A DNA stretch of 64,000 bases. Origin: Shewanella vesiculosa. GTDB taxonomy: Bacteria; Pseudomonadota; Gammaproteobacteria; Enterobacterales; Shewanellaceae. The notes below the pieces were generated by a model. It did no database searches. It had not been told where the DNA came from and saw only the letters and a list, made by a program, of their open reading frames with translations. Shown piece after piece: positions 26,914-35,578 of the stretch. The stretch lies in assembly GCF_021560015.1 (NCBI RefSeq), contig NZ_CP073588.1, forward strand, positions 1,240,001-1,304,000, in the 5' to 3' direction. Made by a program: the position numbers and the translations under genes. Position 1 is the first letter of the stretch. The number at the start of each line of letters is the position of its first letter.

Positions 26914-28832
26914 CATTCGATTTGACTTTGTATGCCAGAGGCATGTGCCATTATATGAGCACTTGTGTAATCAATATCTGGACCGGACTGAACTTAATAT
27001 TAGTATTGGTGCAGAATCTGACCCGCAAACAACCACACGTTATTTTATTGAAGCCTTTGCCACACAAGCTCAACTTGAAGCGTTAGCAGACGATATTGCC
27101 AGTGATTTTTTTACTGTCGGTTTGGTTACTCAACACTCATATTGAACGTATTGAGCAGCACAGTGGCCAGCGAAAACCTTTGGCGATCTCAGCCAAATCT
27201 TCAGGGTTACCTTTGTATTTTTGCCAACATTGCCAACCACTGTTTGGCGATAATCAGCAGCCCTCTTTTGGTAATATAAACCTGCACTGTGAACACTGCA
27301 TGGGGCATGAGAAGCTCAGTCGTGATGAAAAATCGTTAACTCAGGCCGACATTGTGTTAATGGCCAACCGCTTAATTAGCCATAAATCACTGCCCTTACC
27401 TATTCTCGGGTTAACCTTGTGGTTAACGCCACCCAGCCCATTAACAGATGAGCAAGCCAAAACGCCAACGCAGACTGAAACACGCCAAGCGAATCAATAC
27501 CAAAGACCACACATATTAATTTGTAACCCCAATTCACTTAATAGCCATTTCATCGTCAATGACAGCCAAGTGTTGGCTTTATCGAGTATTGAAAAACCGT
27601 TAATTTGCGTTCGAGCAAGTAGCGATCATCCCAGCTTATTGGCGCCCTTGTATGAGATCCAATTCGCTGAAAACCGTTTGTTGGTGATCCTCACCGAAGT
27701 GCTGCGCCAAAAAGGCATTCATTGGTTATACGTGAGCAAGAATAGCGATCAACAAACCAGCCACGATGGCGTACTGAAAGCGCCATTGCGTTTAGCGATG
27801 ATTAATCATCAGTGGTTGCCCATTACCAGCCTGAGTAATGGCACTATGCCCTTGCCCTCTACTATCACCTGTTTACATGATGAAAATAACTATCAAGATG
27901 GTCATTTTGCGTTTCGTGCTCACACCACAAACACCAGCATAGACTGGCAAGTCAGCCCTGCTGAGCCACCAGCAACAGTGTTAGAGAATGTCATAACTGA
28001 CGATTCAAGTGATGTCAGCACCTCAATAACGACCAGTTTATGTGCATTAAATGCCGCACTATTACGTTGTGACCTGACCAAAAAAGTTCGTAAAGCGCAA
28101 TTTGTAAAACATGCTGCGGTACTATATTTCAGCCAACATAATGCCAGCCAAATCGTCACCCTAGACAGCCAAAGTCAGCCTGAGTTGTTTTTTGAAATCC
28201 CCAAATTGCCTTTATCTGGTTATGAGATTTGTCATCGCTTATCTGAGTCGCCACAAAAAAGTCTGCTGGATAAATTTAAGCAGTTATTTCCTGCTGAGTA
28301 TAACCAACTGTTGGACCTGCACATTCAAGCAGATGATGGTGCATTGTCACAATTAATGGCAGTTGCCACGCTTATTATTGGCGGCTATTCGGTTGAGACC
28401 GCTCAGCGAGTCACGGTCACTGAACTTGCCGATAAATTTATCGCCCTGGCAATGGCGCATCAGGGTAACAACGCTCCGCGAATTGACTTTCCGCTCACCA
28501 AGGGAGCCGCGCATCGAGGTCTCAATTGGTGTAAAACGTTAGGCACATTAATGAGTTTCAAGCTAGCAGGTGAAACTAACTTAGCCAAATTAGCGTTTGC
28601 ATTTCATGATTCGTTTGCAGATTATTTAAGTCATTGGATAGAGCATTTAGATCAAAATATTGGCATAAAACAGTTAGTGATTGCTGGCAGTGACTTTGCC
28701 AATCCGGTGTTAACTGAACGAGTGCAAATACGTATTGGTAAAAACTTTCCCCTAGTGGTTAATCCGTTATTGGATTTTGATGGCGTTAATATCGCAATAG
28801 GTGGTCTATATCTCAAACAACGCCGCGGATAA
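26900..28832 (+). CDS. HypF-like hydrogenase maturation protein (degenerate paralogue), frameshifted as read
   Basis: Uncharacterised protein of about 643 residues, fifth in the hya operon and directly before hypF. One T fewer in the seven-T run at 27106-27112 joins an 81-codon piece to the main frame ('DDIASDFLLSVWLLNTHIE'). It reads as a reduced HypF. The N-terminal 80 residues look like an acylphosphatase-type fold that lacks the 'VQGVGFR' site. 'YFCQHC' and 'HCEHC' give one CX2C-X18-CX2C zinc finger with exact HypF spacing (HypF has two). The end 'FHDSFADYL', 'LVIAGSDFANPVL' and 'LDFDGVNIAIGGL' is a Kae1/carbamoyltransferase-like tail with altered motifs. A scaffold or accessory role is inferred. 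Confidence 0.65.
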
Positions 28833-28887
28833 AGGGTATCTTTAGGTATATCAGTTTTTGCTTATCCTCGTTTGAGATTGAGTTTTT

Positions 28888-31327
28888 ATGAAGCCATTAC
28901 GACAAGTTACCGTTATTGTTAAAGGTATTGTACAAGGAGTTGGATTTCGTCCCTTTGTGTTTCGGCTGGCACACCAATTGAATTTAGTGGGCAGTGTGCT
29001 CAACAATCATCTTGGGGTGACAATTATTTTGCAAGGCAGTAACCAACTGATTGAGCAGTTTATGGATAATTTGACTCAATCACCTCCGCCATTAGCGCGA
29101 ATTGATGCCATTGAAGTCATAAATCACCGCCAATTAAATCAATTTGACGCCTTTAGTATTATCGATAGCCACATTTTAGACGGCGAACATGCCAACGTCG
29201 CGATTTCAGCCGACATGAGTATTTGCCTAGATTGTCTCGATGACATTAACGATCCTCATAACCGTCACTATCAGTACCCGTTTACCAATTGCACAAATTG
29301 CGGCCCGCGTTATAGCATTATTGATTCACTCCCCTATGATAGATGCAACACTGCGATGGCGGATTTTGTGATGTGCGATCGCTGCCGCGCGGCTTATACC
29401 GATCCACTCAATCGACGCTATCATGCTCAGCCAGTGAGTTGTCCCCACTGTGGCCCACAATTAACCTTTAGTACCATCAATGCTAACGCCGAATTTCTCT
29501 ATGACTCGTCGATGTTAATCGCATTAGAGCAAGCCGTTGAAATGATTAACCGTGGCGGCATTGTGGCCATTAAAGGCTTAGGCGGATTCCATTTAGTCTG
29601 TGATGCCACTAATAATGACGCTGTGGCAGCACTGCGCCAGCGTAAACAGCGCCCAGCAAAGCCTTTGGCGATTATGGTCACCAACTTAGCTCAAGCTCAA
29701 CGGTGCGTTAGTGGTACGCCAGCAGAATGGCAAGCATTAACCAGTCCTGAAAAACCCATCATCTTGATGAATAAACGTCATACTCGTGCAAAGAGTGATA
29801 ACAATGATGCTGCAAATAAACATAATAACGCTATCGAACTTAGCTCATTGCTAGCACCAGGTATTGATCGCCTTGGGATCTTTTTGCCCTACACCCCATT
29901 ACACCATTTATTAATGCAGCGTTTAAACAAGCCCATTGTGGCGACCAGTGCCAATCGCAGCGGCGAGCCGATTATCACGAATAAGACTGATATCGAACGA
30001 CATCTAGCCCATGTTATTGATGGGATACTTGACCCATAACAGGCCGATTATTAATGCCTGTGATGACAGTGTGGTGCAAGTGATCGACGAGCAGGTGCAA
30101 GTGATTCGATTGGCCCGTGGCTATGCGCCACTGACCATCAACCTTCACTCTCCCATGCTATCCAATAGTCAACAGAGCGTATTAGCAGTTGGTGGGCAAC
30201 AGAAAAACACCGTTGCATTTGGCTTTGACGATAATCTGATTGTTTCGCCGCACATTGGTGATTTATTCAATCTAGAAGCACAGCAATATTTCAACCAAAG
30301 TTTAGCAACGTTCAGTCGCCTATATGATTTTAGCCCGAGCCATATTGTGCATGATAATCATCCACAATATGCACCGACTCAATGGGCGGTGAAGTATCAA
30401 TGTGAGCATCAACTGCCGCCATCTCATTGTATTGGCGTACAACATCATTTCGCCCACGTACTGTCGGTGATGGCAATGCATCAACATACTGATCAAGTTG
30501 TTGGATTTAGCTTTGACGGAACCGGCTTAGGCGATGACAGCGTGCTATGGGGCAGCGAAGTGATGCTGGCAGATATACACGGTTTTACCACTTTGGCACA
30601 CTTTAGCTCTTTTAAGCTTATTGGCGGTGAACAAGCGATTAAGCAGCCAGTGAGAATTTTACTGGCATTATTATTTGAGCAGATGTCACTGCAACACGTG
30701 CTCACACTTCCCATTGCTGCGATACAAAATTTAGGCCGACATAAGGTAATGAATTTGTATCAGTTATGGCGTAACAACAGCCATTGTATTGAATGTCGCT
30801 CTGTAGGACGCTTATTTGATGCACTGGCGGTGGCATTAGACTTTATTGGCAGCTCACAATATGAAGGCCAAGCCGGTATGATGATTGAAGCCGCTGCAAA
30901 TGACTATCTTAACAATGTCAGTATTGAGGGCTTACCGTCACTATTATCTGTCACACTCAACAGGTTAAGCTGCACGGGTAATCAGGCGGATAAAGCAATT
31001 GAGCCAGTGCAATGGCACAGCAGTGACTTTATCGCTCAGTTAATCAATCATTTGCTCACTCACTCACAGAGCACTTCAATTAAACAGCAAATATGTTGGC
31101 ATTTTATTCATGCCATTAGCCAGCAAGTTAATCAAGTCGCTCAACAGTATCCGCAGCTACCACAGGTATTTTGTGGTGGTGTATTTCAAAATAAACTCTT
31201 ACTTAGTCAATGTCTTGATGATTGTCATCAAGGTGGCAGGCGCTTTTTACCCAGTGGTCATATCCCTATCAATGACGGTGGTATTGCATTGGGACAATTG
31301 TGGTATGCCATTCATCACATGGCGTAG
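28888..31327 (+). CDS. hypF: Carbamoyltransferase HypF, frameshifted as read
   Basis: Makes the cyanide ligand precursor for the NiFe site from carbamoyl phosphate, passing it to HypE. About 812 residues when repaired. Domains in order: acylphosphatase ('GIVQGVGFRPFVFRL', about 12-26); two CX2C-X18-CX2C zinc fingers (starting 'CLDC' and 'CDRC'); a YrdC-like domain ('KGLGGFHLVCDATN', 'QRPAKPLAIMV'); and a Kae1-like domain ('VQHHFAHVLS', 'SFDGTGLGDDS', 'GGVFQNKLLL', 'INDGGIALGQ'). The frame stops at 30037-30039 after 'DGILDP'. Removing one T at 30029-30030 gives 'DGILTHNRPIINACDDS' and continues to 31327. Its end is duplicated downstream. Confidence 0.92.
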
Positions 31328-31532
31328 TATTAAATGCTAGAGGTTTTTTACCCTGCCTCTGCAATCGACTTACCATGAATTAGATAATGCTTAACTGCTA
31401 ATTGACGGTGGTATTGCATTGGGACAATTGTGGTATGCCATTCATCACATGGCTTAGTATTAAATGCTAGAGGTTTTTTACCCTGCCTCTGCAATTTACT
31501 TACCGTGAATTAGATAATGCTTAACAGCTAAT
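31273..31532 (+). repeat. Tandem 130-base duplication of the hypF 3' end
   Basis: Bases 31273-31402 are repeated immediately at 31403-31532 with about five mismatches. The unit holds the last 17 codons of hypF ('DGGIALGQLWYAIHHMA' and stop) plus about 80 bases of downstream sequence. The second copy is an untranslated tail fragment that still reads to the same stop. The divergence between copies argues against a simple assembly stutter. Confidence 0.9.
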
Positions 31533-31596
31533 AATTGCGCTATTGATCACATAATTTACTCAATAGCACTTTTGTTCACAGTCTTTATTACAAAAT

Positions 31597-31610
31597 CTGA
31601 TGTGCATCAA
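31597..31610 (+). promoter_or_regulatory. FNR-type site upstream of hypB
   Basis: CTGAT-GTGC-ATCAA differs from the FNR consensus TTGAT-N4-ATCAA at one base. Its centre is 72 bases before the hypB ATG. It suggests that hypBCDEA has its own anaerobically controlled promoter in addition to read-through from hya. Confidence 0.6.
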
Positions 31611-31675
31611 AGAATGCAGCAACCAATTAACCGACACTTATTGATAATCATAACAATAAGGTTAGGGAACATCAT

Positions 31676-32389
31676 ATGTGTAAAGATTGCGGTTGCTCAA
31701 TGACTCATGACCATACTCTTCATAGTAATCCTCAGCTTAACGACAAAAAGACGTTAGCGGTTATCCATAAGATATTGGATAAAAATGACGTAGAAGCACA
31801 ACATAATCGTGATCATTTTGCCGCTCATCAGGTAAGCGCATTTAACTTAATGAGCAGTCCCGGTAGCGGTAAAACCAGCCTGTTAGAGTGTTTACATGAA
31901 TATCTCGATGCTCGTTATGCGGTAATTGAAGGCGACCTTGAAACCTCACGCGATGCCGACCGCTTAATAGCCAAAGGCATCAATGCCTATCAAATTCAAA
32001 CCGGCTCAGCTTGTCATCTCGACGCTTTTATGGTTCACGGCGCACTGCATCACATTAATTTAGATGATGTAGAGATTTGTTTCGTTGAGAACGTCGGCAA
32101 TCTAGTGTGCCCAGCCAGTTATGATGTCGGCACCCATAAAAATATTGTGTTGTTATCAGTGCCTGAAGGTGACGATAAAATTGAGAAGTATCCAGTAATG
32201 TTTCGCCGTGCCGATTTGGTCGTTATTACTAAATCTGATCTGCTGCCTCACTTTGATTTTAGTATTGATGAGGCTAAAGCACAGTTAAGTAAATTAAATC
32301 CCAACGTTGAATTATTAGTTGTATCAGTGAAAAATTCTGACTCAATGAAAGCGTTGGCGAGCTGGTTTGATAAGCATCAGGAATATTAA
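31676..32389 (+). CDS. hypB: Hydrogenase nickel-insertion GTPase HypB
   Basis: GTPase that delivers nickel to the large subunit together with HypA, 237 residues. The N-terminal 'MCKDCGCS' is the high-affinity nickel site of HypB, and the following stretch has only a few His, so it is not a storage-type HypB. The P-loop is 'MSSPGSGKTSLLE' (about 60-72), with 'VIEGDLETSRDADRL' and 'ITKSDLL' as the switch and NKxD-like elements. AGGG lies about eight bases before the ATG. Two bases separate it from hypC. Confidence 0.96.
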   Translation: MCKDCGCSMTHDHTLHSNPQLNDKKTLAVIHKILDKNDVEAQHNRDHFAAHQVSAFNLMSSPGSGKTSLLECLHEYLDARYAVIEGDLETSRDADRLIAKGINAYQIQTGSACHLDAFMVHGALHHINLDDVEICFVENVGNLVCPASYDVGTHKNIVLLSVPEGDDKIEKYPVMFRRADLVVITKSDLLPHFDFSIDEAKAQLSKLNPNVELLVVSVKNSDSMKALASWFDKHQEY

Positions 32390-32391
32390 TT

Positions 32392-32634
32392 ATGTGTTTA
32401 TCAATCCCATCAAAAGTTGTTGAAATTCATGATGATGAAACGGTAACGGTTGATACGCTTGGCGTAAAACGTCGCGTGAGTTGTCATTTAATCAGTGATC
32501 CGCTCGCCATCGGTGACTTTGTCTTGATTCACATTGGTTTTGTGATGAATAAAATTGACCATAAAGATGCCCAAGAAAGCCTCGATTTGTATCGTCAAAT
32601 AGTCACCGCGATGCAATTGGAGTCGGCGCAATGA
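32392..32634 (+). CDS. hypC: Hydrogenase assembly chaperone HypC
   Basis: Small OB-fold chaperone of 80 residues that carries the Fe(CN)2CO group with HypD and hands it to the large-subunit precursor. The essential N-terminal Cys2 is present in 'MCLSIPSKV'. 'GDFVLIHIGFVMNKID' is the family core. The stop overlaps the hypD start (ATGA), so the genes are translationally coupled. Confidence 0.96.
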   Translation: MCLSIPSKVVEIHDDETVTVDTLGVKRRVSCHLISDPLAIGDFVLIHIGFVMNKIDHKDAQESLDLYRQIVTAMQLESAQ

Positions 32635-33758
32635 TGACCCTCAATGACTTTTATCAAGGATTTCGAGATCCACTGACGATTCGTCATTTGGCGCAATTAA
32701 TTGCGCAACAAGCAGCTAAAACCAACGAACAAATAAACATCATGGAAGTGTGCGGTGGTCATACACACACCATTATGAAATACGGCTTATTACAATTATT
32801 ACCCGCCAACATTCACTTTATTCATGGTCCTGGTTGTCCGGTCTGCGTTATGCCCAAAGAACGCATTGACCATGCGGCCGCCCTTGCCTCCCAAGCCGAT
32901 ACCATATTAGTCACCCTAGGCGATATGATCAGAGTTCCCGGTTCTGTGGGCAGTTTGGCGCTATTTCGCTCAAAAGGCTGTGATATTCGGCCAATATACG
33001 ATCCACTAGATACCTTAGCGATTGCCCGTGATAATCCTGATAAAACGGTGATTTTTTTCGCCATTGGTTTTGAAACATCAACGCCAATGACAGCGGCATT
33101 ATTAGCGCAAGCTGAAGCGCTAAAAATCGACAATTTATTGTTTCATATTAACCATGTGCTAGTACCACCAGCCATTGATGCTGTGATGTCTGATAGCCGC
33201 TGTCAAGTCAATGCCTTTATTGGACCAGCACACGTGAGTGTAATTAGCGGCGCCCAAATTTATCAATCTACTGTGGATAAATACAAGACACCGGTTGTGG
33301 TGTCTGGCTTTGAACCTGTGGATGTTATGGAATCTATTTTGCGCATTGTGCGTCAAAAAGTAGCAGGCAAAGCGGAACTTGATAACCAATACAGCCGCTC
33401 AGTGAGCTACGAGGGCAATATTGCCGCACAGCAACTGGTCGACAAATACTTTATGGTTCGCGACAGCTTCCGTTGGCGTGGACTTGGGCCGATTGCTAAC
33501 TCTGCGCTGACGCTGCGGCCTGAATATCATCACCGTGATGCTGAACGTATTTATGCCAAGATATTGCCCACAGAGGAAATTGATGATCATAAAGCCTGCA
33601 TGTGTGGCGATATTTTGCGTGGTTTGGCCAATCCTAAAGACTGTAAAGTATTTGGCCGAGGTTGTACGCCACAAAGCCCGCTTGGCAGCTGTATGGTGAG
33701 CTCTGAAGGCGCCTGTAATGCTTATTATCGCTATGGAGAAGTGAGTCATGCCGACTAA
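32631..33758 (+). CDS. hypD: Hydrogenase maturation Fe-S protein HypD
   Basis: Scaffold on which the Fe(CN)2CO group is built, 375 residues. Conserved features are 'VCGGHTHTIMKYG' (about 40-52), 'IHGPGCPVCVMP' (iron/cyanide site Cys), 'GDMIRVPGS', and the C-terminal [4Fe-4S] ligands in 'KACMCGDILRG', 'GRGCTPQSPLGSCMVSSEG' and 'ACNAYYRY'. Length is that of the family. It overlaps both neighbours by a few bases (hypC by four, hypE by eleven), an arrangement typical of hyp operons. Confidence 0.97.
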   Translation: MMTLNDFYQGFRDPLTIRHLAQLIAQQAAKTNEQINIMEVCGGHTHTIMKYGLLQLLPANIHFIHGPGCPVCVMPKERIDHAAALASQADTILVTLGDMIRVPGSVGSLALFRSKGCDIRPIYDPLDTLAIARDNPDKTVIFFAIGFETSTPMTAALLAQAEALKIDNLLFHINHVLVPPAIDAVMSDSRCQVNAFIGPAHVSVISGAQIYQSTVDKYKTPVVVSGFEPVDVMESILRIVRQKVAGKAELDNQYSRSVSYEGNIAAQQLVDKYFMVRDSFRWRGLGPIANSALTLRPEYHHRDAERIYAKILPTEEIDDHKACMCGDILRGLANPKDCKVFGRGCTPQSPLGSCMVSSEGACNAYYRYGEVSHAD

Positions 33759-34755
33759 AAAAACCATTCAGCTTAGCCACGGTGGTGGCGGTAAAGAGAT
33801 GGATCAATTGATCCATGAGCTGTTTTTTAAAGCCTTTGATAATCCTATTTTGACCGCGCAAGAAGATGCGGCCACATTGAACATGTGTGGTCATATTGCC
33901 TTTACTACCGATTCATTCACGGTTTCACCGTTGTTTTTTGCTGGTGGCGATATCGGCAAGTTAGCGATTGCTGGCACAGTAAATGATTTAGCTATGATGG
34001 CCGCGCAACCTGAATATTTGAGCTGCAGCTTTATTATTGAAGAGGGATTTCCTCTTGATGACTTAAAAACCATTGTTAACAGCATGGCGACTGAGTTACG
34101 TAAATCTGGCGCTCGAATTGTCTGCGGTGATACTAAAGTGGTGCCTAAAGGCTGTGCTGATGGCTTGTTTATAAACACGTCTGGCGTTGGGCGTATTTTA
34201 CGTCCTGATATTTCAGCGCGTAACTTACAAGTCGGAGATGCGATTATTGTCTCTCGGGATATTGGCTGCCACGGCGCGGCCATTTTAATGGCTCGCGATG
34301 GCTTAACGCTTGAGTCTGAATTGCACAGTGATTGCGATACTTTATGGCCTATTATTGAGCAGTTACTTGTGGCCAACATTAACATTCATGCTATGCGCGA
34401 CGCCACTCGGGGCGGCTTATCCGCAGTATTAAACGAGTGGGCTAAAGCGTCGCAAATTGGCATTAACGTTGACGAAGCCAGTATTCCTATTTGTGATGAA
34501 GTCAAAGGCTTATGTGAATTATTTGGCTTTGAACCTTTTGATTTAGCCAATGAAGGCACCTTTATTATGGCCTTACCAATGGATGTAGCCGAAGGCGCAA
34601 TTGAAGTCATGCAGCGTTATGGTCATTGTGAGCATGCGGCGATAATTGGCCAGGTGACTGACGGGCATCCTGGTAAAGTGGTGCTGCAAACCCCTTGGGG
34701 CAGTAGTCGCTACTTAGATTTACCACAAGGTGAATTGCTGCCAAGGATTTGCTAA
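33748..34755 (+). CDS. hypE: Thiocarbamate-forming enzyme HypE
   Basis: ATP-dependent dehydratase (PurM/AIRS fold) that turns the carbamoyl group from HypF into a thiocyanate on its own C-terminal Cys, 335 residues. The glycine-rich N-terminus 'LSHGGGGKEMDQLI' and 'DATRGGLSAVLNEWA' mark the ATP site, and the protein ends 'LLPRIC' with the required terminal Cys. It overlaps hypD by 11 bases and shares TAATG with hypA. Confidence 0.97.
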   Translation: MPTKKTIQLSHGGGGKEMDQLIHELFFKAFDNPILTAQEDAATLNMCGHIAFTTDSFTVSPLFFAGGDIGKLAIAGTVNDLAMMAAQPEYLSCSFIIEEGFPLDDLKTIVNSMATELRKSGARIVCGDTKVVPKGCADGLFINTSGVGRILRPDISARNLQVGDAIIVSRDIGCHGAAILMARDGLTLESELHSDCDTLWPIIEQLLVANINIHAMRDATRGGLSAVLNEWAKASQIGINVDEASIPICDEVKGLCELFGFEPFDLANEGTFIMALPMDVAEGAIEVMQRYGHCEHAAIIGQVTDGHPGKVVLQTPWGSSRYLDLPQGELLPRIC

Positions 34756-35099
34756 TGCATGAATACTCGATTGTGATGGCGTTAATGGAGCAGTGCGAAG
34801 CCTTAGCTTTGGAGCATCAAGCCACAGGCATAGAGCAAGTGGTGCTTAAGATTGGTATTTTAAGTGGCGTCGAACCCGCTTTATTATCCCAAGCATTTGA
34901 CACCTTCAAGCTTGAAACGGTATGCCATAACGCTAAATTGATAATGAATATTCAACCGTTAGTGTTGCAATGCCGCGACTGCCAAACGCAATCAGAAGTC
35001 AATGAGCGCACTGTGATATGCCCCGAATGTGGCGGCAATAACACTCTGGTGATCGATGGTGAAGACATGATGCTGATGCAGTTGGTGCTCGATACCTAG
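34755..35099 (+). CDS. hypA: Hydrogenase nickel-incorporation protein HypA
   Basis: Nickel- and zinc-binding metallochaperone of 114 residues that partners HypB. It starts with the obligatory 'MHEYSI' (His2 and Glu3 bind nickel), and has the zinc site 'LQCRDCQTQSE' with 'VICPECGGN' (two CxxC pairs). The ATG at 34755 overlaps the hypE stop; a TTG two codons earlier would spoil the required N-terminal Met-His. Confidence 0.96.
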   Translation: MHEYSIVMALMEQCEALALEHQATGIEQVVLKIGILSGVEPALLSQAFDTFKLETVCHNAKLIMNIQPLVLQCRDCQTQSEVNERTVICPECGGNNTLVIDGEDMMLMQLVLDT

Positions 35100-35194
35100 C
35101 ATTTATACAGATAACAATTAACAGATTATTGAACGACGCGTTAACTCAATCAAAACGATGATAACAAAAGTAAACCCAACAGAAGGACTCCACC

Positions 35195-35359
35195 ATGAAA
35201 TATTTATCTCTTGCCTTTATTCTTGCCACCATTCCATCTATTGCCATGGCACATGAGGGACATGGAGGGGTAGGACTTTTTCATCATTTCACTCAACTCA
35301 CTCCAGCCATCGTACTTGTGGCTATTGTGGCCTTTATCTATTGGAAGCGAAGTAAGTAA
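35195..35359 (+). CDS. Small His-rich exported membrane protein at the end of the hyp operon
   Basis: A 54-residue frame with AGAAGGA eight bases before its ATG. The signal peptide is 'MKYLSLAFILATIPSIAMA' with AMA as the cleavage box. The mature part begins 'HEGHGGVGLFHHF', with four His in 13 residues, and then a single membrane helix ('IVLVAIVAFIYW') with a positive tail. If cleaved after AMA, the new N-terminus would be His-Glu-Gly-His, a plausible nickel or copper site like those of HupE/UreJ-type and CopC-like proteins. Placed 95 bases after hypA on the same strand. No homologue is claimed. Confidence 0.7.
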   Translation: MKYLSLAFILATIPSIAMAHEGHGGVGLFHHFTQLTPAIVLVAIVAFIYWKRSK

Positions 35360-35486
35360 TCAAGCGACTCGTGGTTAAGCGATAGGTAACGCCAGTTTAG
35401 GCTCTGTATTGCGAAGCAAGAACAAACTTATTGCCTTAACAGAGTTAACCTGAACTCAAGTTAGTGAGTGTATAGCTGCAATAAAA

Positions 35487-35507
35487 AAGCCTTCCAGTGG
35501 AAGGCTT
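35487..35507 (-). terminator. Terminator of the acyl-CoA dehydrogenase gene (leftward)
   Basis: The nine-base arms AAGCCTTCC and GGAAGGCTT pair around AGT. Read on the - strand, the stem is followed by TTTTTTATTG, a proper T tract; on the + strand the tract is weak, though it may also stop transcripts from the hyp operon. Confidence 0.85.
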
Positions 35508-35578
35508 ATTGTGTGGCTGCAATTTATCAGCAGCGCATAATGGACTCAGTTATCGACTCAGTTCAGCGGTAACTAGGC

